64,000 nt of DNA from NCBI GenBank assembly GCA_033807775.1, contig CM066314.1, positions 34,211,001-34,275,000 on the forward strand. Reading direction: 5' to 3'. The translations under genes were made by a program, and so were the position numbers. Below, piece after piece: positions 9,771 to 20,500 of the stretch (position 1 is its first letter; every line of letters begins with the position of its first letter). The notes under the pieces were generated by a model that saw nothing but the letters and a program-made list of their open reading frames with translations, made no database searches and was not told where the DNA came from. The DNA comes from Saussurea involucrata. Its lineage: Eukaryota > Streptophyta > Magnoliopsida > Asterales > Asteraceae.

Positions 9771-11364
9771 TTGCATGGAACATGAAAACTTTTTATTCAT
9801 CTTCAAGTTTATTTTGAAGTTGTTATTTTATAATTACTGGTATAAAGTGCATTACGCACACATTGCAAAAACCACACTGTACTACATTTTATGGCACGGT
9901 TTGGCACACATGTGGTGTGGTTGCGGTTTAAAAAAACACGATACTCTAAATTTAACACAACACTATAAAATAAACACATAATCTAAAATATTTTCAAAGT
10001 AAACGCGATACTCTAAAATTAACACAATATTCTAAGAGAAACACATACTCTAAAATATTTTCCAAACAAACACATAGTCTAAAATAAACACATGTATAAC
10101 ATGTATTTTAAAAAATAATAAAAACTACAACGGGGTTATGAAAACTTACCAAACCTACAATACGGGACATCTTTGACTTCTAAAAACCCTCACGAACCGA
10201 GTCGATCCAAGCTCGTATGTTGCACAATATCTTTGAGAGAGTATAGAGAGTTTGGGGGTGGCCGGCTGTGGTCCAACTATGGGGTTTTATAACCCCGCGA
10301 TCGAGGTGGGTGAGTGGGGTGGTTGCACACATTAAATATTAGGGTTTCACCCCAGGCCGACACGTAGTGCGGCAAGTCCGCGATCGAGGCCTGGGGTCAA
10401 GAGTGTAAATTTTTATCGCAGACGAGTGACTATCGCGGGATAAAATCGAGGGGGTTTTTGTCTGGGTCCGCAATAGAGGGTAAAATCACGGACATATTGG
10501 GTATTTTTGTAAACCGAGGAAGAGATGGGGTATTTCTGTAAGTCAATTTCCAACTTCGTCGATTTTAATTAATTTTCCAATAAAATATAACAAAAAGTGT
10601 CTTATTTTATATAATTAGCTATTAACTCCTATAATGCAGCAAGATGCAAAATTTGATTGTCAACTAATAATATAAAGTTAATATAATTTCTTACTATAAG
10701 GGAAAATCCGAACTTTGTGAAACACTATCACTTAAAAAATCAACTTTTATTGTATTTGTCTATTTGACCATATTTATAAGTTAGTAATATATAAGTAAAA
10801 CTCAAAAGTTTAAAATATAAAACATATTCATTTTTTTAATGTATTATAAAGTCAAATTAAGTATGATTTAGAAAACATTGCAATATTATCGCTATTAAAG
10901 ATGTTTACGAATTGAATTGATTGGGTCGAATACATTTAATTAATCCAATCCAATGTTAAGGGTTTGAAAATTTTCAATCCAAAACAATCTAAATAAAAGT
11001 GTAACCTATCACAACTCGTTCGGGTTGGTCGAGTTATGTTTAAACAAAGTAAAAACAACGTTGAAAACATTAAAAAAAGAAAAATTTCCTTTGAAATACG
11101 ACCAATCATTCAGAGAATATACGAGTTCATCAAATATTTAGGTATTAATATAATTTTTCAATCATATCCTCTTTATGAGTTTCTTATTGTTCGTTATTGT
11201 CAAGCTGTTTTTGGTAACTTATATATTAAAGAGAAATACAAATAATTTTAGAGAAATCTTTAAATTTTTATCAGGTTACTTCTAACCCAATATCAACCTA
11301 ATAGATTCAGATTATCCTAATTTTTTATATTGATTATATATCGATTACCTCTAGTTAAATTTTA
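9771..11364. other. AT-rich flanking DNA, no gene seen
   Basis: No frame has recognisable protein content. It contains a two-unit tandem repeat near 9936-10075. A GC-richer patch at 10190-10500 is possibly a decayed LTR or promoter fragment, with two GCGATCGAGG words. The remainder is AT-rich. Confidence 0.4.
9936..10075. repeat. Two imperfect ~70-bp tandem units
   Basis: Each unit contains GATACTCTAAA, then AACACAAYAYT, then CTAAAATATTTTC, in the same order and spacing. The second unit begins near 10008. Confidence 0.5.
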
Positions 11365-11523
11365 GAGTAAACTACAAAAATGGTCCCTGTGGTTTAGTGT
11401 TTATAACACATTTGGTCCCTACAATCTAAAGTTACACTTTAGCCACTACAATATGCTATTTGGTCCGGATTTGGTCCCTCGTCGTTAACTTCGTTATAAA
11501 TCTCAGTTAAGTGAGGGGTATTT
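11365..11523. mobile_element. Truncated MITE with GAGTAAACTACA end
   Basis: It matches the reverse complement of the complete element at 31440-31670 over about 155 bases, including GTCCCTCGTCGTTAACTTCG. It diverges after GTGAGGGGTATTTT and lacks the second terminal inverted repeat. The GGGGTATTTTAGCC segment is repeated about 90 bases downstream. Confidence 0.65.
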
Positions 11524-12215
11524 TAGCCATTTTATACTTTTTTTGTCTTTTTCTGTTAAAATAAAGTAAAATAAAATATTTTATATTTTATATTATATAT
11601 ATGTAGGGGTATTTTAGCCATTTTAGCCATTTTATACTTTTTTTGCAACCCTAAAAAAGGTTAAAACCCTTACAACCCCTATCTTAACCATTAAAATAAA
11701 ATCAATGGTCTAGATGAAACACCTAATTTAATAACATTATTTATATTATTGATTTACTTTTTAGTAAAATAATTAGGCGGGAAAGGGCAAAATGGGAAGA
11801 AGCTGAAAATTAAATCCCTGACTAATTATGGCAACGTGTTCTATTCCATATGTAATCCCCCAAGACACTCCATTTCGTTTCAATTTCCAATTAAACTGCC
11901 TCATCGATTGATAACCATAATCTTCAAGCAAATCGTTGATATCGCAAACTGAATTCGAGATTTGTTTACAAAATCCGGAAATTTAACCCTTCGCAGCGAT
12001 GAATCATTCTTAATGAAAACTGATGCATGAACAATCAATCATGAAGACTATTGAAGAACACATGTTCAATTTTTAACAGTGTATGGTTTTGGTGAAGAGC
12101 TATTCATGCTTTACAGGTCATCACTTTGTAAGATAGAAGTGAGATTAGAACTTCAGTTCATGATAACAACATCATGAATACATCTCCATGCATAACAGTT
12201 CATGATAACAACTTC

Positions 12216-12345
12216 ATGAATAAGTCTTCATCAACCTTATCAGATATTCATGAATATATATGTATATTCATGAATACGACTTCATCAACCTTATCATATA
12301 TTCATGAATATATATGTATATTCATGAATATGTCTTCATCAACCT
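12216..12345. repeat. 54-bp tandem repeat, ~2.5 copies
   Basis: Units start at 12216, 12270 and 12324 with an exact 54-base period (ATGAATAHGWCTTCATCAAC start). Being a multiple of three, it reads as 18-residue repeats on the plus strand. Each unit also contains self-complementary ATTCATGAATATATATG words. Confidence 0.7.
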
Positions 12346-12895
12346 TATCATCATCAAACGTTGATGGATTCCTCAACTGGTGATAACTCGTTCCCATAAT
12401 CTTTAGACTTACAGTGCAGTAAATTAACGACCTAATCGGACGAACCAATTCCACTTCGCTTCCCCTTGCAGCAGCCAAATTCTTGGGCATCGAAGAGCTT
12501 CGAACCGGAGAAGGAGACGGAGACGACACAGGCGGTTGTTTCCTCGGAGACTTAGACGCAGAAGATTTAACAACCGTGACACGGTTCCAAGTGGTGTTGG
12601 GTCTAAGAAATGATGGATTAAACATAATCACGATCAGCAAAACCGAAGGTTTGACCGGGGAAAGTATCGTTGGTAGTGGTAGTGGAGCTGTTAGAGGAGT
12701 CAAAAATGATCTTTTGGAAGACCAGTTGGAGGAGAAAGACGGTGGAACAGGAGGAGTTATCGACTCATGGTGGTGGTGTTTTGGATGAGCTTCTTCATGG
12801 CTGTATGCATTCTTCACAAACCCAGATGATGAAAACGTAAAACCAATAAGAAAAAAGATAATCATTAAAAATAACTGAAAATAAAATTGATGCAA
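12302..12895 (-). CDS. Hypothetical protein with signal-like N-terminus
   Basis: The 197-codon frame starts at 12895. Residues about 6-22 are strongly hydrophobic (LFLMIIFFLIG), like a signal peptide or membrane anchor. A His cluster, a Pro/Ser-rich region (PPVSSPSPSPVRSSS) and a basic patch follow. No family was recognised. The last residues are read from the 54-bp tandem repeat, so the C-terminus is doubtful. It lies inside a putative terminal-inverted-repeat element and may be a captured gene fragment or a chance frame; an opposite-strand frame at 12483-12788 is also open. Confidence 0.22.
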   Translation of the reverse strand: MHQFYFQLFLMIIFFLIGFTFSSSGFVKNAYSHEEAHPKHHHHESITPPVPPSFSSNWSSKRSFLTPLTAPLPLPTILSPVKPSVLLIVIMFNPSFLRPNTTWNRVTVVKSSASKSPRKQPPVSSPSPSPVRSSSMPKNLAAARGSEVELVRPIRSLIYCTVSLKIMGTSYHQLRNPSTFDDDKVDEDIFMNIHIYS

Positions 12896-13116
12896 TTACC
12901 ATAAAAAAATATTATCTTTCCATAATTCTCGGCACAATAAATGGTAAATCAGATTATATATAAAATTCAAAAAAATTAATTCCTTAATACCTAAAATGCC
13001 CTTCCGATTAAAAACAAATAAAATCTAAAAATAAAAAGGCATAAGATCAAATCGACGGTAGAGATGATAGTTGCAAGAGTTGTAACATTTTTAAGGGTTG
13101 CAAAATATCCTTCCTC

Positions 13117-13137
13117 TATATATATATATATATATAT
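13117..13137. repeat. TA microsatellite
   Basis: About ten TA units directly after a CCTTCCTC element edge. Confidence 0.85.
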
Positions 13138-13672
13138 CATTGTGAAACATAATGAAAACTTATTGATACCAAGTGAAATTGTAATTAGAAGAAAAAATAG
13201 AAAATAAATCCATAATTAGAAGGAAAAAATATCTAATACCATTTTGAAATAATCGAAAAATAAAACCTTCCAATGAAACAAAAGTGCAGATTTCAAAAGC
13301 ACATTATCATAAAAAAAAACTAGATCCCAATTTAAAATGAAAGGAAAATGCAGAAAAGTTCAAATTCGAATGTACATTACATAAAATTAAATAATTAAAT
13401 TTATCTAAAAAATAAATCTCACTCAAACAATTAAAAATTGGATATTTTGCTTAATTAAAAAAATTGTTTACCATATTTAAAGGGATAAAGATTAAATATG
13501 TCCTAAATTAACTAATATTGATAATTACCATATATATTACGGATCTAAGCAAATGACAATTACACCCCTAATCATTATAGAAAAAAGAAAACAAAAGAAA
13601 TTCATTGATTGGTCAATATTAGCTTGCAAAGTTTTCAATCTAAGAGAGGTTTTCAAATGATCCCTCCCCTAT
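13138..13672. other. AT-rich segment between two TA microsatellites
   Basis: No gene. Its right edge (TTTTCAAATGATCCCTCCCC next to TA repeats) resembles the right edge of the foldback element at 27890-27915 and that of the element ending at 13106. It may itself be an old element of the same kind, but no matching left inverted repeat was convincing. Confidence 0.3.
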
Positions 13673-13676
13673 ACAC

Positions 13677-13679
13677 ATA

Positions 13680-13709
<30 letters not shown>
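13677..13709. repeat. TA microsatellite, Sirevirus target site
   Basis: The TA-rich run is interrupted at 13710 by the copia LTR and resumes at 26157. The 5 bases ATATA occur on both sides as the target duplication. Confidence 0.8.
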
Positions 13710-13710
<1 letters not shown>

Positions 13711-14010
13711 GTTGGGTCACCAAGGATTTGAAATTGACTCACCGATGTTTTCCCTAAAACTCCCACTTAGAATATTTTAGTTCAGTTCTTTGAATGACTT
13801 GTACAAGATAGCAAATGTTCGGTGAAGTCGAAGATCAACCGAAACCAAGCTTGAAGACTCTCTACTTGTGGAAAATAGAAGACTCTCGGCAACTTTCAAA
13901 CAAGTCATCACCACCGAAATCCCTTGACATTTCGGTGGCCTTCTCTCCACCGAAGTTATAGGACATCTTCGGTGGCCTTCTCCCACCGATGACCCTTTCG
14001 GTGCTCCTCT

Positions 14011-14195
14011 CACCACCGAAATATACATGTAACTTCGGTGGTCCTCTCACCACCGAAATATACATGTAACTTCGGTGGTCCTCTCACCACCGAAATATAC
14101 ATGTAACTTCGGTGGTCCTCTCACCACCGAAATATACTTGTAATTTCGGTGGTCCTCTCACCACCGAAACATGCTCGTAATTTCGGTGGACTAGT
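14011..14195. repeat. 37-bp tandem repeat of inverted CCACCGAA motifs
   Basis: Units begin at 14011, 14048, 14085 and 14122, then diverge. Each has CCACCGAAAT, a short spacer with TACATGTAA, and TTCGGTGG, so every unit is also a stem-loop. The same array recurs in the 3' LTR at 25344-25528. Confidence 0.88.
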
Positions 14196-14517
14196 TACCA
14201 CCGAATCCTGCTTGCAACTTCGGTGGACTAGTCTTCTTTCCACCGAAGACTTGTCAAATCTCGGTGGAAACCACTTCGGTGCTAAAGGCTCAAGACAGAA
14301 GATCATTTATTATGGGACAATATCCTCCAGCAGAGAAAAGTGACAGTTTGTCTTTTTATCCACCTTCAGCTAAGGTCTCTATTATCTGCTCAAGCTACTC
14401 TGTCTGCACCTAGTGAAAAGTGACAAGGACTTCACAGTTCTCCTGAAGTCAACATTATCAGCATATGTGAAGATGACAAGTGTCCCAAGCATTTAATGCT
14501 TGGGCACTCCTTGGCAC

Positions 14518-14525
14518 TATAAAAG
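14518..14525 (+). promoter_or_regulatory. LTR TATA box
   Basis: TATAAAAG follows a TCCTTGGCAC context about 300 bases before the LTR end. It is the likely promoter for genomic RNA, with transcription expected to start near 14550. The 3' LTR has the same box at 25851. Confidence 0.7.
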
Positions 14526-14825
14526 GAGAAGTGCTCTTCATGCAATCCTCACGCTTTTAAAAAGAAATTCTCTCAGTGCAAGAAATCTTCTTTTAAGCCT
14601 TAAAACTCAATAGCTTTGCTCTTAGTGTTCTTAGTTGTTTTGTTGTATACTTTGTGTAAGATTGTTAGAATAGTTTATCTGTTCTTTTCCGCAACAATCT
14701 TAAGTTTTCTGTGTGTAATTCTTTTGAAAGTTTTTCAAATATAAGAATTAAAATTGTGAAATTTTTGTGTATTGTATTCAACCCCCCCTTCTACAATACT
14801 TGTTAAGCCATCTGGGACTAACAAG

Positions 14826-14837
14826 TGGTATCAGAGC
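14826..14837 (+). other. Primer-binding site (initiator tRNA-Met)
   Basis: TGGTATCAGAGC, an exact match to the classic plant copia site, two bases after the LTR end. Confidence 0.92.
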
Positions 14838-14868
14838 AGAAAGTTTAATTCCGTAAGCTTGATCTGCG

Positions 14869-17550
14869 ATGGCTGCCTCTTCTTCTTCTACTGTTGAAAA
14901 CTCTTTTCAAAATAACTTCTCTGAAAACGGCTCTATTTCAAAACCTCATAAGTTCAATCCCAACAACTTCTCTTTGTGGAAAAGCCGCATGATGCTATTC
15001 ATGGAAGGAGTGGATACTAGATATCCAACCATTCTCAACGAGGGACCCATTATCCCCAGAGTTTGGGCTCGCTATGACACGCAGAGGCCAGGCAAAGAGG
15101 CCTTTGAAAAGGAAATCTCAAGTGATTCTGATGAGGAAAAATCCAGTGCTACTGGTCGATATATTCTCAAAAATCCTAAAAAGTATACTGATGAGGAGAA
15201 ACGTTTAGTTACTCTTGACTCCAAGGTAAGAGCTATTATTGCTCTCTCTCTTCCTGATGAGGTCTACCACTCTTTGGTGAACTTTGAAACTGCCAAAGAA
15301 ATGTGGACCACTCTATGTGTTCTGTACGAAGGTACAGAGGAAGTCAAGAAATGCAAAAAGATTGGTCTTATCAGAAAGTATGAACTATTTTCTTTTGAAA
15401 AAGGAGAATCTCTTCCTAGTTTCTATAACCGCTTCAACTCTCTTTTAAATGATCTTAAGTTGTTGGGCAGAGTCTATGATAATGAGGAAGTCTTGTGCAA
15501 GTTCATGGATTGTCTCCCAGATTTTTGGGAAAATATATGTACTTGCATCAAAACTACCAAGGACCTTGAGTTCATGCCCTTAACCGTATTATATGGTACT
15601 CTTTTCAACTTTGAGCAAACCAAGCTTCAACGGAAATCTTTCATCAAGGAAATAAAGAGCTCCTCTATAGCTCTTGTTAGTGAAAGTTCCAAGAATTCTC
15701 AAAATCTTCCTAGAATCACCTATCCTTCATCTGACTCTGACAATGACAGCCAAACAAATGTAACCCACCAAACGGAAGCATATCTTAGTGATGCTGATGA
15801 TGAAGGTGAGGATATCATGGTTGAACAGTTGTCGGATGAGATGGCAATGATGGCCGGTTCTAAACACAAGTTTCGTCCCTTCAACAAATCTCGAAGTCTT
15901 AGAAAAGCTTCATCTTTCAAAACTTCTTCTGACAAGTCCAATGAGGAATGCTACAACTGTGGCAAGAAAGGACATTTTGCATCTGAGTGTAGAAGCAAGC
16001 GTATCTCCAAGTCCAAATTTACTTCTTCTGACAATCCCTCTTCAAAAAGGGAAAAATCCAAACACATGCCTTTCAAATCAACCTTTCCCAAAAAGGAGTC
16101 CCCACCATCCTTCTTAAATCATCAGGAGCGTGCCGAGAAATATAAGGCCAAGTACAAGAAAGAGAAGGAAAGGAGTGAGGGTCTAAAGAGAAAAGGGAAG
16201 GGTCTCATGGCAGAAACCCACGATTGGGACGACGAAGACACCTCCGACAGTGATTCTCAGAATAGATGTTTCGTGGCCATCTCAGAAGAAATGGAAGTTT
16301 CCGAAAGTGCCACTTCACCTATGGCTCTAGTGGCAACTGGGTGCTCCACAGCCTACGCTCAGGTACATCCCTTCAATAATATGTCTGATATTGAAAAGAT
16401 CAATGCCTATGAATCTTTAACTCAAGATTTTTATTCTGTTAAAGATAGTAAGAATAGAAAATCTGTTCAAGTGAAAGAGCTCAAAGCTGAACTTGAAATT
16501 TGCATGTCTAAGCTTAAAAGGTTTGAGGAAATAAAAATTGAGCTTGAGGACTTGAAAACAATAAATCATGTGATCTCAAAAGAAAAGAACTCTCTCTTTA
16601 AGAAACTAAAAAGGGAACAAGAAGTCATCAAAAAATGGTCAAGCTCTTCCAAAAATCTTGAACAAATCTTTCAAAGTCAAATCTGTAGTTCAAACAAGTT
16701 CGGTCTAGGATTTGGAAAAACTGATGTTTGTGAGTCCACTCTTGCTCTTGTTCCCCCCACCAATGCTTGTGATGATCTCTCTGATTCCAGCTCTTGTGAT
16801 TCCATCTCTTTGAACTCGTTAGATCTGTGTGAAGCCTTAAAGTATGGGATATCCTTAAAGGCCAAAGACTCCTCATTGCAAATTATTGAGAAGCAAGATT
16901 CAAATGACGTTTCCAAACCCATCCATGATCAGCTCAAATTTTCAGTCATGGATGAAGCCTCCTCCTCAAACTCTGCAAAAGCTAATCCTTCCAAAAGATC
17001 TAAACCCACTGATCTCATCTCCTTTGTGCCCACCGATCCCACAATCTATGACCCTCCAATTCCTCTTCATGAAGTGTTGAAATCTATTCACATAGATACC
17101 TACACCGAACCTAAGCCCTCAAAGATCCCCAAAAGAGAAACTCCTGTTCACTCAAAAAGGATTTCCTGTGCTGACAAAGGAAAATCGGTAGTCAACTGCA
17201 TGGCAAGCTCTCATCCCAAAAGTTCTACCCCAAACATTCCCTCTTACAACACCTATGTACCTAGATCTGTGCTTTTAAGAAAATCAACTTCCAAAGATTT
17301 ATCCAAAGGAATCCTTGGGTCCAAGCCCCCTGCTCTGTTCTCCTCTAACAAGGTTATAAGAACAAATGATAAAAGCCAAAACAGGAAAAATGCTAAAAAG
17401 GTTTTTATCTATAGAAAATGCTATAACTGTGGTGACACTTTTCATATGGCTAAGGACTGTCCCAAGGATAGGATTGATAGATCCAAGCTTAAGGAATCAA
17501 GCTCTTCTAACCCCAAAGGACCCATTACAAAATGGGTACCAAAGAACTAA
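14869..17550 (+). CDS. Sirevirus gag polyprotein
   Basis: The 893-residue nucleocapsid protein forms the particle that carries element RNA. Residues about 20-260 are the copia gag (UBN2-type) domain, with the motif FSLWKSRMMLFMEGVD near the start. A CX2CX4HX4C zinc knuckle (CYNCGKKGHFASEC) is at about 361-374. A basic, Lys-rich stretch and a probable coiled coil follow at about 515-600. A second knuckle (CYNCGDTFHMAKDC) is at about 851-864, close to the C-terminus. Two knuckles nearly 490 residues apart make this gag unusually long. The start ATG at 14869 is the first after the PBS. The stop overlaps the pol frame by 19 bases. Confidence 0.92.
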   Translation: MAASSSSTVENSFQNNFSENGSISKPHKFNPNNFSLWKSRMMLFMEGVDTRYPTILNEGPIIPRVWARYDTQRPGKEAFEKEISSDSDEEKSSATGRYILKNPKKYTDEEKRLVTLDSKVRAIIALSLPDEVYHSLVNFETAKEMWTTLCVLYEGTEEVKKCKKIGLIRKYELFSFEKGESLPSFYNRFNSLLNDLKLLGRVYDNEEVLCKFMDCLPDFWENICTCIKTTKDLEFMPLTVLYGTLFNFEQTKLQRKSFIKEIKSSSIALVSESSKNSQNLPRITYPSSDSDNDSQTNVTHQTEAYLSDADDEGEDIMVEQLSDEMAMMAGSKHKFRPFNKSRSLRKASSFKTSSDKSNEECYNCGKKGHFASECRSKRISKSKFTSSDNPSSKREKSKHMPFKSTFPKKESPPSFLNHQERAEKYKAKYKKEKERSEGLKRKGKGLMAETHDWDDEDTSDSDSQNRCFVAISEEMEVSESATSPMALVATGCSTAYAQVHPFNNMSDIEKINAYESLTQDFYSVKDSKNRKSVQVKELKAELEICMSKLKRFEEIKIELEDLKTINHVISKEKNSLFKKLKREQEVIKKWSSSSKNLEQIFQSQICSSNKFGLGFGKTDVCESTLALVPPTNACDDLSDSSSCDSISLNSLDLCEALKYGISLKAKDSSLQIIEKQDSNDVSKPIHDQLKFSVMDEASSSNSAKANPSKRSKPTDLISFVPTDPTIYDPPIPLHEVLKSIHIDTYTEPKPSKIPKRETPVHSKRISCADKGKSVVNCMASSHPKSSTPNIPSYNTYVPRSVLLRKSTSKDLSKGILGSKPPALFSSNKVIRTNDKSQNRKNAKKVFIYRKCYNCGDTFHMAKDCPKDRIDRSKLKESSSSNPKGPITKWVPKN

Positions 17551-20500
17551 TATGTGTTTGCATGCAGGCTTTTGAGCACCATCAAATTTGGTATTTAGAC
17601 AGCGGGTGCTCACGCCATATGACGGGAAACAAGTCTCTTCTCATCAACTATGTGCCGGGAAAAGGTCCATCTGTAACCTTTGGTGATAATTCTAAGGCTT
17701 ACACCAAAGGATACGGGACCCTCTCTAACGGATCTGTAACCTTCAACAAAGTGGCTTTTGTGGACGGCCTCATGCATAACCTTCTCAGCATTAGCCAACT
17801 GTGTGATCTTGGATACAAAGTTATCTTTGAACTTTGTGTCTGCTCCGTGGTAGACAAACAATTCAATGTGGTATTATCGGGAAGACGGATGGAAAATGTC
17901 TACGTCATAGATATGGGGCAATCCAATTCTTCTTCAAATGTCTGCTTTGTGTCAAATGATGCATCCAAAAGAAACTGGTTGTGGCACAAACGTCTTTCTC
18001 ATCTAAACTTCAAGACCTTGCATAAAATTTCCAACAAAGAGCTGGTGACGGGCATGCCAAAGTTGAACTTTGTCAAAGAGAAGCTGTGTGATGCATGTGA
18101 AAAGGGAAAGCTCACCAAAACATCCTTCAAGACGAAACAATGCTCTTCCATCACTCTTCCTCTTCAATTGCTGCACATGGATCTATGTGGACCAGTCAGC
18201 ACTCCAAGTCTTGAAGGCAAAAGGTATATTCTTGTTATTGTTGATGAATTTACCAGATATACTTGGGTGTTCTTTCTCAGGTACAAAAGTGATGCTACTG
18301 AAGAAATCATCAACTTTGTCAAGAAAAATGAAGTTCTCAATGGCCAGCTTGTCCGCTCGGTAAGAAGTGACAATGGCACTGAATTCAGAAATAGTGCTCT
18401 TGAAGACTTCTTCACCGAGAAAGGGATCTCTCAGAACTTCTCCGTTGTTCGTACTCCTCAGCAAAATGGAGTGGTGGAAAGGAAAAACAGAACACTGTGT
18501 GAGGCCGCTAGATCCATGCTGAGCGAATCAAATCTCCCCACCTATTTTTGGGCCGAAGCTGTGAATACTGCCTGCTTCACTCAAAACAGGTCAGTAATAT
18601 CCAAAAGACATGATAAAACCCCGTATGAAGTTTTTCATGGTAGAAAACCAAATATTGGCTTTCTTCATGTCTTTGGGTGTATCTGCTTTATTCTTAATGA
18701 TCGTGAAAATCTTGGGAAGTTTGATCCCAAGGCAGATGAGGGAATATTTGTTGGATACTCCTTATCCTCCAAAGCTTATAGGGTGTATAATCTCAGAAGA
18801 AAAAGCATTGATGAGTCCATCCATGTCAAGTTTGATGATCTCAGATGTTCCTCACTTTCAAGTGATGAGGATGATTTACACAGATGGATTTCATCATGTA
18901 TTGGTGATACCCCCTTAGTCACTTCCACCGATATCTCCTCTATTCCCTCAAATCCATCCATCTCAAAAAACCCAGCTGGATCACTCTCTCCCACCGAAAT
19001 TGATCAACCCATCTCTCACACCAATTTCCCTATTTCCACCGAAACTCTACACCGAAGCCCTTCTTCCATCCCTAATCCCACCGAAAATCACATGGCTTCC
19101 ACTACCGAAAATCCCATTTTACACCAAACCTCTGATCCCACTACTCCATTTCACTCTACTCCTCATACCCCATCACCTTTACCCCCTGCTCTAAAATGGA
19201 CCAAAGATCACCCCATAGATCAAATTATTGGTGATCAACAAGCAGGTGTCCAAACCCGCAGAGGAGTTGGAAATATTTGTCTCTATGTGAATTTCCTCTC
19301 TCTCTCTGAACCCAAGAAAGTGGATGAAGCTCTATCAGATCCTTGTTGGATCACTGCCATGCAAGAAGAACTTTCTCAGTTCCAGAGAAATAAAGTTTGG
19401 AGATTGGTTCCCAAACCCAGAAACAAGACAATCATTGGAACCAAGTGGGTATTCAGGAACAAAATGGATGAAGATGGTACTGTGATCAGGAACAAGGCCC
19501 GATTAGTAGCTCAAGGATACAGACAGGAAGAAGGCATTGACTATGATGAAACATTTGCCCCTGTTGCAAGACTTGAAGCTATAAGGATCTTTCTGGCTCA
19601 TGCTGCCTACCGAAATTTTAGGGTTTTTCAAATGGATGTTAAAAGTGCCTTTCTCAACGGGGAACTTGCAGAAGAAGTCTACGTGAAACAACCTCCTGGC
19701 TTTGAAGACCCAGCTCATCCAAACTTTGTGTACAGACTTGACAAAGCTTTGTATGGTCTCAAGCAAGCTCCACGTGCTTGGTATGACACCCTTGCCAACT
19801 TTCTTCTCAAGCATGGATATTCCAGAGGTAAAATTGACAATACTCTCTTCATCAAAGAAACCTCAGGTAATATCATTCTTGTTCAAATCTATGTTGATGA
19901 CATCATTTTTGGTGCCACTGATGAATGCCTATGTGATGAGTTTGCCTCTCTCATGATGAGTGAATATGAGATGAGCATGATGGGAGAGCTTACATTTTTC
20001 TTGGGCCTTCAAGTCAAACAATCTTCAGAAGGAATTTTTATAAATCAAAGCAAATATATTCGGGACCTTCTGAAGAAATTTAACTTTCTAGATAGCTCTC
20101 CTATGAAAACTCCCATGGCACCTCCCTTGAAATTGTGTGCCGATCTAAAAGGTGAATCTGTGGATGTTACTCTTTACCGAGGTATGATAGGCTCTCTTCT
20201 TTACCTAACTGCTAGCAGACCAGATATTATGTTTGCTACCTGTCTATGTGCTCGTTATCAGGCCAATCCTAAAGTATCACATTTAAAGGCTGTAAAACGA
20301 ATTTTTCGGTATCTTAAGGGCACACTGCACTTGGGTCTTTGGTATCCCAAAGACTCGAGTTTTGAACTAATTGGTTATTCAGATTCAGACTTTGCAGGTT
20401 CCCAGATTGATAGAAAGAGTACTACAGGAAGCTGTCAGCTCCTTGGGGGAAAATTAGTAAGTTGGTCCAGCAAGAAACAAAACTCTGTATCAACCTCTAC

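Larger units (their letters stand above)
11641..13106. mobile_element. Possible terminal-inverted-repeat element
   Basis: The left end TTTTTGCAACCCTAAAAA and the reverse complement of the right end TTTTGCAACCCTTAAAAA match, and similarity extends imperfectly for about 60 bases. Inside are a 54-bp tandem repeat and a 197-residue minus-strand frame. No clear target duplication was found. It could be a Mutator-like element carrying host sequence, or coincidence. Confidence 0.35.
13710..14823 (+). repeat. 5' LTR of Sirevirus
   Basis: Starts TGTTGGGTCACC and ends GGGACTAACA, with 1114 bases. The U3 region (13810-14285) carries over 20 copies of CACCGAA or TTCGGTG half-sites. A TATA box lies at 14518. 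Confidence 0.93.

Noticed and set aside
12483..12788. Plus-strand frame rich in Gly and Asp
   Set aside because: It overlaps the opposite-strand frame with a hydrophobic start and looks like its shadow; neither is well supported.
14011..14195. CRISPR-like array of 37-bp repeats with palindromes
   Set aside because: The spacers are themselves repeated, the array lies in U3 of an LTR in a plant genome and recurs in the other LTR; it is a retroelement regulatory repeat.
13777..14306. Small minus-strand proteins with repeated YISVVRG and FGGE motifs
   Set aside because: They arise from the CACCGAA/TTCGGTG repeats in the LTR and recur identically in the 3' LTR.
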